Both the position numbers and the translations under genes were made by a program. This document shows positions 1 through 7,386 of a stretch of 35,031 nt of DNA, piece after piece (positions within the stretch are counted from its first letter, which is position 1; the number at the start of each line of letters is the position of its first letter). The notes beneath the pieces are model-generated. The model worked only from the letters and a program-made list of their open reading frames with translations. It was not told the origin of the DNA and searched no databases. This DNA comes from Paracoccaceae bacterium (GTDB lineage: Bacteria > Pseudomonadota > Alphaproteobacteria > Rhodobacterales > Rhodobacteraceae), in assembly GCA_007118295.1 (NCBI GenBank), contig SKRW01000198.1:1-35031 (forward strand), in the 5' to 3' direction.

Positions 1-800
1 AATGGCAGGAGGGAGAGTTGCACGGGCAGGGCGTGCTGACGCAGGCCAATGGCGATGTCTACACGGGCGGCTTCCGGGCCGGGCTGCGCGAAGGCACGGC
101 GCGGGTCGAGCAAGCGGACGGGCTGGTGTTCGAGGGGAGTTTCGCCAATGACATGCGCGAGGGCGAGGGCGTCCTGACCGGCCCTGACGGGTATCTCTAT
201 GAAGGAACCTGGGTCGCGGGCCGGATCGAGGGCGAGGGGCGGCTGGTGCAGCCTGACGGGTCCGAATATGTGGGCCAGTTCCGCAACGGGTTGCCGGATG
301 GCACAGGCACGATCACCTATGCCGATGGCTCGACCTATGAGGGCGAATGGGCCGACGGGCAGTTTCATGGGCAGGGCAGCGCGGTGTTTGCAGACGGGGC
401 CGTCTATGAGGGCAGTTTCGTGCAGGGGCTACCCGATGGCGAGGGCGTCATGACCTTTGCCGATGGGCGCACCTATACGGGCGAGGTCGCGGGTGGCGAG
501 TTGCATGGGCAGGGTGAGATGACCTATCCTGATGGGTCGGTCTATGCCGGTCAGTTTTCGGAAGGCGCGCGCGAAGGGCAGGGCCGGATCGAACTTGCAG
601 ACGGGTTTGTCTATGAAGGCGACTGGGCCAGCGGCCAGATTACCGGGCAGGGCATTGCAACCTATGCCACGGGCGATGTCTATGAGGGCAGTTTCCTGAA
701 CGGCCAGCGTCACGGGCAGGGCGTGCTGCGCTATGCGACCGGCGAGACACTCTCGGGCGACTGGGAAGACGGGCGCATGACCGTGCGTGACAGCGACTAG
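1..800 (+). CDS. MORN-repeat protein, 5' end missing
   Basis: The reading frame is open from the left edge: codons at 3-20 read WQEGEL and continue the repeat, so the true start lies outside the window and the TTG at 18 is not a start. About 265 residues are visible and consist almost entirely of 11 tandem MORN units of 23 residues. Each has the core Y-x-G-x-(F/W) followed by G-x-x-x-G-x-G (YTGGF, FEGSF, YEGTW, YVGQF, YEGEW, YEGSF, YTGEV, YAGQF, YEGDW, YEGSF, LSGDW). MORN repeats form an elongated beta-hairpin solenoid. In bacteria they occur in secreted, membrane-attached or scaffold proteins, and no catalytic domain is visible here. The C-terminus is short and polar (MTVRDSD). An N-terminal signal or other domain cannot be judged from this window. 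The stop lies 8 nt before the DUF2256 gene. Confidence 0.9.
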   Translation, partial: WQEGELHGQGVLTQANGDVYTGGFRAGLREGTARVEQADGLVFEGSFANDMREGEGVLTGPDGYLYEGTWVAGRIEGEGRLVQPDGSEYVGQFRNGLPDGTGTITYADGSTYEGEWADGQFHGQGSAVFADGAVYEGSFVQGLPDGEGVMTFADGRTYTGEVAGGELHGQGEMTYPDGSVYAGQFSEGAREGQGRIELADGFVYEGDWASGQITGQGIATYATGDVYEGSFLNGQRHGQGVLRYATGETLSGDWEDGRMTVRDSD

Positions 801-808
801 CGCCACAC

Positions 809-979
809 ATGGCAAAGATGCGCCGCAAGGCCGACTTGCCGATGAAGGATTGTGCGCAATGCGGTCGGCCCTTTGCATGGCGTCGCAAATGGGCACAGGT
901 CTGGGATCAGGTGCGCTTTTGCTCGGACCGCTGCCGGGGCGATGCGCGCCGCGCAGGGCGTGGTCGCGACACCGGGTAG
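809..979 (+). CDS. DUF2256 zinc-ribbon-like small protein
   Basis: This 56-aa ORF begins with ATG 8 nt after the MORN gene stop. It has the features of DUF2256: a basic N-terminus (MAKMRRKADLP), a C-x-x-C pair (CAQC), the core GRPFAWRRKWAQVWDQVRFC, and a second C-x3-C pair (CSDRC) near residues 42-46. The four cysteines could bind zinc, which is inference from the spacing. The tail is Arg-rich (RRAGRGRD). The function is unknown. DUF2256 genes are often found near photolyase/cryptochrome genes, but no photolyase is present here. ATGs at 818 and 842 are alternative starts. There is no strong ribosome binding site, so translation may be coupled to the upstream gene. Confidence 0.85.
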   Translation: MAKMRRKADLPMKDCAQCGRPFAWRRKWAQVWDQVRFCSDRCRGDARRAGRGRDTG

Positions 980-1075
980 CGGCTGGATGCCTGTCTGGTG
1001 TCCGATTTTGCGGGCGTGATGCGGAAACCCGGCATCGGTATTCTTGACCTGACGCAGTCCGGGTGGGTGAATCAC

Positions 1076-1174
1076 CTACCCTACGATGGCGTTGCGCAAT
1101 TGGCGCGGGGCCCCGCGCATGTATGTCAGGTCAAAGATGGCGAAGGCCGATACCCTGCCGCTGGCCCGGCGCAC
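1076..1174 (-). other. Coding-like orphan 3' tail or tiny ORF
   Basis: The minus-strand frame ending at a TAG (1076-1078) reads GLIEGPVRRASGRVSAFAIF and then DLTYMRGAPRQLRNAIVG. It has a balanced amino-acid composition and mostly G/C third positions, as real genes here do. The only plausible start is the GTG at 1172-1174, preceded by GAAGG, giving 32 aa. The frame stays open upstream into the 3' end of the AraC gene, in a different frame from it. It may be the remnant of a longer gene displaced by the AraC gene, or a short ORF. I do not recognise the family. The rest of 980-1202 shows nothing else convincing. Confidence 0.25.
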
Positions 1175-1202
1175 AGGCCCTTCAATCAGGCCATAACCTT
1201 GC

Positions 1203-2036
1203 TCAGCGCAGACGCGACGGGTCCGCGCCGGATTTGCGATAGGCCGAGGGTGGCTTGCCGATCCGCTGGGTAAAGGCCCGCGAGAAATAGCCGGGTGTGG
1301 AAAAGCCCAGCCTGTGCGCGATTTCCTGCACGGGCAGGCTGGTATCCAGCAACATGCGCCGCGCCTCGAACAGGCGCCGTTCCTGCATCAACTCCAGCGC
1401 TGTGCGCCCGCAACTTGCGCGGCAGGCGCGCGACAGATGGGTGGGGGTCACGCCCAGTGCCGTGGCGTAATCGGTGACATTCAGCGACGATCCGAATTCG
1501 CGTTCCAGCAAGGCCGAGAATCGCGCCGTCAGGCGTTCGTTCGCATTCAGCGAGGGCGTGGCGCGTGTGCTCTCGTCCTCGCCATCCTGACTGTGCCGGT
1601 CAAGCCAGATGGCCAGCAGGCCAAGCTGGTGGCGTGCGGCCTGCTGCGCCTTGGGCCGTCCGCCATCCAGTTCGCGCTGTACCGCGTCGATCAGATGCGC
1701 GACCTCGGCATGGCGCGTGGCATCGCGCAGGCGCAGATGCAGCGGCATCTGGGGTAGGTCCAGCCCGTGTGCCTGCCCGAAATAGACGATTGTTCCCTGA
1801 ACGCGGGTCATCGCCTGAAAGCCGTGCATCGTGCCGGCAGGCAGGAAGATGGCATTATGCGGGTGAAAGCCGCGCGTCGAGCCACCGATATTGATCCGGC
1901 CTTGTCCATGGGTCACCCACAGAAAGGCGGGCTCTCGAAGGGCGCGCATTGTCTCGTGTTGCCATTTCGGAGCAGCGGCCAGCTTGGCGAGCGGCATCAG
2001 GCGCAGACGCGCGGATTCGTCAGGTATGATTTTCAT
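1203..2036 (-). CDS. AraC-family transcriptional regulator
   Basis: This 277-aa protein has an N-terminal cupin-like sensing domain (roughly residues 20-130, including FLPAGTMHGFQ) and a C-terminal pair of helix-turn-helix motifs (roughly 175-270). The second helix set carries the AraC signature: LDTSLPVQEIAHRLGFSTPG, then YFSRAFTQRIGKPPSAYR. I chose the ATG at 2034-2036 over an upstream start at 2087 because a G-rich Shine-Dalgarno (AGGGGGA) lies about 11 nt before it. That Shine-Dalgarno sits in the loop of a perfect inverted repeat (2043-2061). The gene follows miaA in the same orientation after 136 bp. The ligand and targets cannot be read from the sequence. AraC proteins with this cupin layout usually sense a small metabolite and regulate neighbouring or dispersed genes. 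Confidence 0.9.
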   Translation of the reverse strand: MKIIPDESARLRLMPLAKLAAAPKWQHETMRALREPAFLWVTHGQGRINIGGSTRGFHPHNAIFLPAGTMHGFQAMTRVQGTIVYFGQAHGLDLPQMPLHLRLRDATRHAEVAHLIDAVQRELDGGRPKAQQAARHQLGLLAIWLDRHSQDGEDESTRATPSLNANERLTARFSALLEREFGSSLNVTDYATALGVTPTHLSRACRASCGRTALELMQERRLFEARRMLLDTSLPVQEIAHRLGFSTPGYFSRAFTQRIGKPPSAYRKSGADPSRLR

Positions 2037-2042
2037 TCTTGT

Positions 2043-2061
2043 CGTGTTCCCCCTGAACACG
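2043..2061 (-). promoter_or_regulatory. Inverted repeat enclosing the AraC-gene ribosome binding site
   Basis: A perfect 7-bp inverted repeat, CGTGTTC-(5 nt)-GAACACG on either strand, lies 6 nt upstream of the AraC ATG. On the minus strand the 5-nt loop is AGGGG, which is the core of the ribosome binding site. It could act as an RNA hairpin presenting or masking the Shine-Dalgarno, or as a DNA dyad for autoregulation. Its role is inferred. Confidence 0.4.
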
Positions 2062-2172
2062 GCAAGATTACGACCTCTCCGGGTCAAGAAAAGACAAGAA
2101 CTTCACGCGACCGTGATTTTGCCGTGAGTTCTGGGCAAGGCGTTGCAAAAGGGTGACTCTGCGACAGGGGTG

Positions 2173-3096
2173 TCATGGCAGGGAATCCCACCCTGCCAAA
2201 CGATTGCGAAACCATGTGCGCTGGCGTTTTGCATATTGCCTGGTGGCAAGTGTAGCGGCACTGACAGCATCCTCCCACGAGATATGGCCTTGCAGATGGG
2301 CGATCAACTCGGGCGCGCCGATAGCGCGGGCCCAAGGGGCACGGGCTTGCCAGTGGGGCAGCATGGCGCGCACCTCGTCCAGCGCCCCTTGCGTCAGCAT
2401 TACGCGAAAGCGCGAATCGATTCGCGCGTTCAGCCAGTCGACTGGTGGACGCAGCACCAGCGCGCTTGCCTGTGCGCGCGGCAGCAGGGGTGGGGGGGTG
2501 TCCGCCTGCCAGTCGGTCAGCCCGCGCCCGGTGGCCCGCAGCACCTCCCATGCACGCTGGATGCGGGCGGGGTTCAGCGGGTCGATCCGGGCCAGCGTGG
2601 CCGCGTCCAGATCCGCGCGCAGCGCGGCGATTCCCGTGCGCGCCATCAGGGTATCGGCCTCGGCGCGGATGGTTGCCGGGATGGGCGGTATCTCGACCAG
2701 CCCTTCGGTCAGGGCGCGGAAATACAACCCCGTGCCGCCCACGATCACGGCATTGGGGTGCTGTTGCAGCACGGGTGCCACAGCGCGCAGCCAGTGGCCG
2801 ACAGACCAGTCCTGCCCTCGTTCGACCATGCCATACAGCAGATGCGGCACGCGTACGCAGTCCTGTGGGTTGGGGCGGGCTGTCAGTACATGCCACATCG
2901 CATGCACCTGCAAGGCATCGGCATTGACGATGACGCGCCCTTGCTGTTCGGCCAGCCACAGCGCCAGATCGGACTTGCCGCTGGCGGTGGGTCCGGCCAG
3001 CAGAACAGGGCGTGCCGGGTCTGGCGGCTGCATGCGCAAGCGCGCAACCGCCGCCTCGAAAGCGCACGCCCCGGCAGTGTCGGAAGTCTTGGCCAT
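2173..3096 (-). CDS. miaA: tRNA dimethylallyltransferase MiaA
   Basis: MiaA transfers a dimethylallyl group from DMAPP to the N6 of A37 in tRNAs that read UNN codons. The 307-aa protein has the P-loop GPTASGKS at residues 35-42, the NADALQVH segment (the family usually has NADSxQVY), VGGTGLYFRAL for substrate binding, and the C-terminal RQYAKRQRTWFRNR motif. I chose the ATG at 3096 because it has an AGGCAGG-type ribosome binding site; an internal ATG at 3033 would give 286 aa and also fits the family. It is divergent from pyrH, with 111 bp between them. The last codons form a perfect 8-bp hairpin (2176-2198). No strong terminator follows. Confidence 0.95.
   Translation of the reverse strand: MAKTSDTAGACAFEAAVARLRMQPPDPARPVLLAGPTASGKSDLALWLAEQQGRVIVNADALQVHAMWHVLTARPNPQDCVRVPHLLYGMVERGQDWSVGHWLRAVAPVLQQHPNAVIVGGTGLYFRALTEGLVEIPPIPATIRAEADTLMARTGIAALRADLDAATLARIDPLNPARIQRAWEVLRATGRGLTDWQADTPPPLLPRAQASALVLRPPVDWLNARIDSRFRVMLTQGALDEVRAMLPHWQARAPWARAIGAPELIAHLQGHISWEDAVSAATLATRQYAKRQRTWFRNRLAGWDSLP
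2176..2198 (-). repeat. Hairpin at the 3' end of miaA
   Basis: TGGCAGGG and its exact complement CCCTGCCA are separated by 7 nt, and the stem ends right beside the miaA stop codon (2173-2175). There is no T-run after it on the minus strand, so it is not a classical intrinsic terminator. It could stabilise the 3' end of the miaA transcript or be a chance product of the final codons. Confidence 0.35.
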
Positions 3097-3207
3097 CGCC
3101 TGCCTGCTTTCAGATTGAACCCGGCGCGGTTTTCCGACATTTTGCCGCAACATGAAAGCACCCTTGCCTAATAGACCATGAGCTGCACCAGCCAGGAAGG
3201 ATTCCCC

Positions 3208-3951
3208 ATGCCCGATGCCGTCCCCCCAGATACCGCCCAGGGCGCCGCCTACAAGCGAGTCATGCTGAAAATCTCGGGCGAGGCGCTGATGGGCGATCAG
3301 GGTTTCGGACTGCACCCCCCCACGGTGCAGCGCATCGCCCGAGAGGTGAAGTCGGTCCACGATATGGGGGTCGAGATCTGCATGGTCATCGGGGGTGGCA
3401 ACATCTTTCGCGGTCTGCAAGGGTCCGCGCAGGGGATGGAGCGCACGCAAGCCGACTACATGGGCATGCTGGCCACGGTGATGAATGCGCTGGCGATGCA
3501 GACCGCGCTGGAAGAGGCGGGCGTTTTCACCCGCGTCGTCAGCGCGATTCCCATGGATCAGGTCTGCGAACCCTATATCCGCCGCCGCGCCGTGCGCCAT
3601 CTGGAGAAAAAGCGCGTCTGCATCTTTGCCGCAGGCACTGGCAACCCGTATTTCACGACCGACACGGCTGCGGCCTTGCGGGCGTCGGAGATGGCGTGCG
3701 AGGCGATCTTCATGGGCAAGCAGGTTGATGGCATCTATGACAGCGACCCCAAGACCAACCCCGATGCGAAACGCTACGACAATATCAGCTATGACGAGGT
3801 GCTGCGCAGCAATCTCAAGGTCATGGACGCCTCGGCGATTGCGCTGTGTCGCGACAACCGCATGCCGCTGATCGTGTTCTCGCTGGACGAACCCGGTGGG
3901 TTCAGCGGTATCCTGCGCGGCGAGGGAACCTATACCCGCGTGCATCCCTGA
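3208..3951 (+). CDS. pyrH: UMP kinase PyrH
   Basis: PyrH phosphorylates UMP to UDP with ATP, feeding pyrimidine nucleotide and sugar-nucleotide synthesis. The 247-aa length is normal for the bacterial hexameric enzyme of the amino-acid-kinase fold. Visible motifs are KISGEAL (residues 21-27), GGGNIFRG (62-69, phosphate/UMP binding), GNPYFTTD (145-152) and the DGIYDSDPK segment (nucleotide binding). I chose the ATG at 3208 because GGAAGGA lies 7 nt upstream; an in-frame ATG at 3178 lacks this. The usual partners rpsB and tsf are not upstream, and miaA is divergent instead. A weak promoter-like TTGAAC (3115-3120), 17 nt, CATTTT (3138-3143) lies upstream. frr follows after 95 bp. Confidence 0.97.
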   Translation: MPDAVPPDTAQGAAYKRVMLKISGEALMGDQGFGLHPPTVQRIAREVKSVHDMGVEICMVIGGGNIFRGLQGSAQGMERTQADYMGMLATVMNALAMQTALEEAGVFTRVVSAIPMDQVCEPYIRRRAVRHLEKKRVCIFAAGTGNPYFTTDTAAALRASEMACEAIFMGKQVDGIYDSDPKTNPDAKRYDNISYDEVLRSNLKVMDASAIALCRDNRMPLIVFSLDEPGGFSGILRGEGTYTRVHP

Positions 3952-4046
3952 GGCGCGCGCGAAGGCTTACAATCTGCGCAGGTGCGCGCTAGAACAGATC
4001 CGGGCGTCGGCACAGGCGCATCAGGCTAGAGACGGGGGATGAGAGC

Positions 4047-4610
4047 ATGTCGGAAGAGGTCGAGATTGATCTGGACGATCTGAAGCGCCGTATGGACGGC
4101 GCGATTGCAGCTTTGCGCACCGAATTCGGGTCCTTGCGCACCGGGCGGGCATCTGCGTCGATGCTGGAGCCAGTGATGGTCGATGCGTATGGCCAGATGA
4201 CGCCCATCAATCAGGTGGGCACCGTGAATGTGCCAGAGCCGCGCATGGTCACGATCAATGTCTGGGACAAGAGCATGGTCGGCAAGGTCGAAAAGGCCAT
4301 CCGCGAATCCGGACTGGGGATCAACCCGCAACTGAATGGCACGATCATCATGTTGCCGATCCCGGAACTGAACGAGGAACGCCGCCGCGAGTTGACCAAG
4401 GTCGCCGCGCAATATGCCGAACATGCGCGCGTGGCCATCCGCAACCTGCGGCGTGACGGCATGGATCAGATCAAGAAGGCCAAGTCAGCCGGCATGAGCG
4501 AGGACGAGCAGAAGCTCTGGTCCGAGGAAATTCAGGAATTAACCGATGATTTCATCTCTCTGGTGGATAAGCAACTGGAGACCAAGCAAGCCGAAATCAT
4601 GCAGGTATGA
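4047..4610 (+). CDS. frr: Ribosome recycling factor
   Basis: RRF works with EF-G to split the post-termination ribosome. The 187-aa protein matches the family length (about 185). It shows the RRF pattern of a [20 protein letters not shown] helix, RTGRAS near residues 35-40, [31 protein letters not shown] and the C-terminal helices ending [20 protein letters not shown]. The ATG at 4047 is preceded by the purine-rich GGGGGATGAG. It lies between pyrH and uppS in the conserved pyrH-frr-uppS order. In the 95-bp pyrH-frr gap I see only a GC-rich self-complementary patch and no convincing promoter. Confidence 0.97.
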   Translation: MSEEVEIDLDDLKRRMDGAIAALRTEFGSLRTGRASASMLEPVMVDAYGQMTPINQVGTVNVPEPRMVTINVWDKSMVGKVEKAIRESGLGINPQLNGTIIMLPIPELNEERRRELTKVAAQYAEHARVAIRNLRRDGMDQIKKAKSAGMSEDEQKLWSEEIQELTDDFISLVDKQLETKQAEIMQV

Positions 4611-4634
4611 CCCTGCACCCATAACCGATTGTAT

Positions 4635-5381
4635 ATGATGACCTTTGACAGCCCACATTCGGAGCCCGACCCTGAATCTGCCACGGATTTGCATGTGGCA
4701 GTCATCATGGATGGCAACGGGCGCTGGGCCACGAACCGGGGCTGGCCCCGGCTGGTGGGCCATCGCAAGGGGGCTGAACGCGTGCGCGAAATGACGGCAG
4801 CCTGCCCATCCCTCGGGATCCGTTATCTGACGCTCTACGCCTTCTCGACTGAAAACTGGAAACGCTCGACCGAGGAAGTGCTTGGGTTGATGTCGCTGTT
4901 CGCGCGCTACATCAAACGCGAGGCCGGGCGCATGAACCGCGAGGGCGTGCGCCTGCGCTTTATCGGTGATCGGTCCCGGCTGGATCGCAAGTTGCGCGAT
5001 CTGTGCGACTGGGTCGAGGCCGAGACAGCGCAGAACACCCGTGTTTTCCTGTCGGTTGCCATCAATTACGGTGGCCGCGACGAGATCGCGCGCGCCACGC
5101 GCGCACTGGCCCGCGACGTGGCCGAGGGTACGCTTTCCCCCGAGGATGTGACAGACGGGGTGATCTCGCGCTATCTGGATACATCCTTTTTGCCCGATCC
5201 CGACCTTGTCGTGCGCACATCGGGCGAAACGCGGGTTTCGAACTTCCTGCTGTGGCAGGCGGCATATTCCGAATATGTTTTCACCCCCGTCCTGTGGCCC
5301 GATTTCACGCCAGAGACGATGCAGACCATCCTTGCGTCGTTCAAGGCGCGCGAGCGCCGATTCGGTGGCGTCGTGACATGA
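4635..5381 (+). CDS. uppS: Undecaprenyl diphosphate synthase (cis-prenyltransferase)
   Basis: UppS makes the C55 lipid carrier for peptidoglycan and other envelope polymers by adding isopentenyl units to farnesyl diphosphate. The 248-aa protein has the signature HVAVIMDGNGRW (residues 20-31, catalytic Asp26), GHRKGAE, YAFSTENWKRS and the C-terminal RTSGE...NFLLWQAAYSEYVF block. The start is uncertain: ATG codons at 4635 and 4638 and a TTG at 4629 are adjacent and none has a good ribosome binding site, so translation may be coupled to frr, which ends 24 nt upstream. The stop overlaps the cdsA start as ATGA. Its substrate is made through the pathway that includes Dxr, encoded two genes downstream. 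Confidence 0.96.
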   Translation: MMTFDSPHSEPDPESATDLHVAVIMDGNGRWATNRGWPRLVGHRKGAERVREMTAACPSLGIRYLTLYAFSTENWKRSTEEVLGLMSLFARYIKREAGRMNREGVRLRFIGDRSRLDRKLRDLCDWVEAETAQNTRVFLSVAINYGGRDEIARATRALARDVAEGTLSPEDVTDGVISRYLDTSFLPDPDLVVRTSGETRVSNFLLWQAAYSEYVFTPVLWPDFTPETMQTILASFKARERRFGGVVT

Positions 5382-6196
5382 GTGCCCCTGGCGGCAGTTT
5401 CGGTGACTTGCGCGACCGCACGCTGTCGGGCCTGGCGATGGCGGTTCTGGGCATCGGGGCCGTCTGGGCCGGGGGGCTGGTCTTCACGGTTCTTGTCTGC
5501 GCGCTGTGTGGTGTGATGGTGTGGGAACTGGCGCGGATGCTCGACCGCGACGCCCCGTTCGGCAAGGCCGAGGCGTCGGGTTTTTCGGCGGCGGTGGCGC
5601 TGCTGGTCTTTACCCTGCAACTCAGTGGTGGCTGGCTCTTGGGTGCGGTTGCGCTGGCGGTTGCGCTGTTGGCATGGCGCTTCCCGCGCGACCGCTGGCT
5701 GGCGGCGGCCTATCTGGCGCTGATCCTGTTCGCGGGGTTGGGGCTGATCGCGCTGCGGGGCGTCTATGGCTGGGACTGGGTCTTGTGGCTGGTGCTGATT
5801 GTCATCGGCTCGGACGTGGCGGGCTATTTCGCGGGCCGCATCATGGGTGGGCCGAAACTCTGGCCCCGCGTCAGCCCCAAGAAGACGTGGTCGGGCACTG
5901 TGGCGGGCTGGGTTGTGGCCGTGGGAATCGGCTGGGGATTCATGGGCGTGCTGGGGGCGAGTGCAGGGCTGATCGCGCTGTCCGTTCTGGTGGCCATGGC
6001 AGGGCAGGCGGGTGATATCGCCGAAAGCGCGATCAAGCGGCATGCCGGTGTCAAGGACAGCTCGAACCTCATTCCCGGTCACGGCGGCTTCATGGACAGG
6101 TTCGACGCGATGATCGCCGCTGCGCTGATGGTTCTGGTGTTGACCGAGCTTGGCCTGATGGGGCTGGTGATCGACTGTCACGGGACCGGGTGCTAA
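5378..6196 (+). CDS. cdsA: Phosphatidate cytidylyltransferase CdsA
   Basis: CdsA converts phosphatidic acid and CTP to CDP-diacylglycerol, the precursor of bacterial phospholipids, in the inner membrane. The 272-aa protein has several hydrophobic transmembrane segments from about residue 20 onward (for example the stretches around GLAMAVLGIGAVWAGG and VALLVFTLQLSGGWLLGAVA). The C-terminal family signature is present: IKRHAGVKDSSNLIPGHGG followed by FMDRFDAMIAA. The frame is open for a long way upstream inside uppS, but the ATG at 5378 overlapping the uppS stop (ATGA) is the natural start and gives the usual family length. dxr starts 3 nt after the stop. Confidence 0.96.
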   Translation: MSAPGGSFGDLRDRTLSGLAMAVLGIGAVWAGGLVFTVLVCALCGVMVWELARMLDRDAPFGKAEASGFSAAVALLVFTLQLSGGWLLGAVALAVALLAWRFPRDRWLAAAYLALILFAGLGLIALRGVYGWDWVLWLVLIVIGSDVAGYFAGRIMGGPKLWPRVSPKKTWSGTVAGWVVAVGIGWGFMGVLGASAGLIALSVLVAMAGQAGDIAESAIKRHAGVKDSSNLIPGHGGFMDRFDAMIAAALMVLVLTELGLMGLVIDCHGTGC

Positions 6197-6199
6197 GCG

Positions 6200-7363
6200 A
6201 TGCGGGTTTCGGTTTTCGGCGCGACAGGCTCGATTGGTGAGAGCACGTTTGATCTGCTGGCACGGCGCGACGATATCGAGACTGTGGCTCTGACTGGCGG
6301 GCGCAATGTCGAACGACTGGCCGCGCAGGCGCGCACGCTGCGTGCACAGATTGTGGTCACGGCCCATGACGCGTGTTACGCGGCGCTGAAAGACGCGCTA
6401 GCGGGCAGCGGGATCGAGGTGGCGGCAGGCACGCAGGCGCTGATCGACGCGGCAGAACGCCGCGCCGATTGGGTCATGTCGGCGATTGTCGGCGCGGCAG
6501 GGCTTGCACCGGGGTTCCGCGCACTGGCACAGGGCGCGACACTGGCGCTGGCCAACAAGGAATCGCTGGTGACGGCGGGCCCCTTGCTGATGCGCGAGGC
6601 CGCGCGCCATGGTGCGCGTATCCTGCCTGTGGACAGCGAACACTCGGCAGTGTTTCAGGCGCTGGTGGGCGAGGATGCTGCAGCGGTAGAGCGGGTCATC
6701 ATCACGGCCTCTGGCGGGCCGTTCCGGGACTGGACGCTGGCGCAACTAGCGCGCGCGACGCTGGCGCAGGCGCAGACGCACCCCAACTGGGCGATGGGTC
6801 AGCGGATCACCATCGACTCGGCGACCTTGTTCAACAAGGCACTTGAAGTGATTGAAACGCGGGAATATTTCGGCTTTGAACCAGCGCAGATCGAGGTCGT
6901 GGTTCACCCGCAATCCATCATTCATGCGCTGGTGGGCTTTCGCGACGGGGCGCTGATGGCGCATCTGGGCCCGCCCGACATGCGCCACGCCATCGGCTAT
7001 GCGCTGAACTGGCCCGACCGTGCCGACCTGCCTGTAGCGCGGCTGGATCTGGCGCAACTGGCGGAACTGACATTCGAGGCACCGGACCCGGTGCGCTTTC
7101 CGGCCCTGCGCCTTGCGCGTGAGGTGATGGAAATGCGCGGGCACGCAGGCGCTGCGTTCAATGCCGCCAAGGAGGTCGCGCTGGACGAATTCATCGCGGG
7201 CCGATTGCGGTTTCTGGACATGGCGCAACTGGTGGAACGAACAATTGACCAGCTTTCGACCGACTCCTGCCTCACTGATCCGGTAGAAGCGCTTGAAACA
7301 GTAGAGGCCATGGACCAAATGGCCAGAGAATGTGCGCGCGCCATCGCGTCGCGCGTGGCCTGA
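6200..7363 (+). CDS. dxr: 1-deoxy-D-xylulose 5-phosphate reductoisomerase
   Basis: Dxr (IspC) converts DXP to 2-C-methyl-D-erythritol 4-phosphate with NADPH, the committed step of the MEP isoprenoid pathway. The 387-aa protein has the NADPH motif GATGSIG (7-13), ANKESLV (118-124), the metal ligands in PVDSEHSAVFQ (Asp145, Glu147), ASGGPFR, HPNWAMGQRITIDSAT and NKALEVIE (Glu216, third metal ligand), and HPQSIIHALV. The start is 3 nt after the cdsA stop. The gene ends about 23 nt before rseP. Its position beside uppS is functionally coherent because MEP-derived isoprenoids feed UppS. Confidence 0.97.
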   Translation: MRVSVFGATGSIGESTFDLLARRDDIETVALTGGRNVERLAAQARTLRAQIVVTAHDACYAALKDALAGSGIEVAAGTQALIDAAERRADWVMSAIVGAAGLAPGFRALAQGATLALANKESLVTAGPLLMREAARHGARILPVDSEHSAVFQALVGEDAAAVERVIITASGGPFRDWTLAQLARATLAQAQTHPNWAMGQRITIDSATLFNKALEVIETREYFGFEPAQIEVVVHPQSIIHALVGFRDGALMAHLGPPDMRHAIGYALNWPDRADLPVARLDLAQLAELTFEAPDPVRFPALRLAREVMEMRGHAGAAFNAAKEVALDEFIAGRLRFLDMAQLVERTIDQLSTDSCLTDPVEALETVEAMDQMARECARAIASRVA

Positions 7364-7386
7364 GAACGGGCACAAGACATAGGGGA

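Noticed and set aside
3097-3945. Upstream extension of the miaA frame opposite pyrH
   Set aside because: The extra residues are antisense to pyrH and the MiaA family begins near 3096.
5171-6367. Long minus-strand open frame antisense to uppS, cdsA and dxr
   Set aside because: It lies fully opposite recognised genes, has a composition typical of reverse GC-rich codons (many Arg, His and Pro), and shows no motif.
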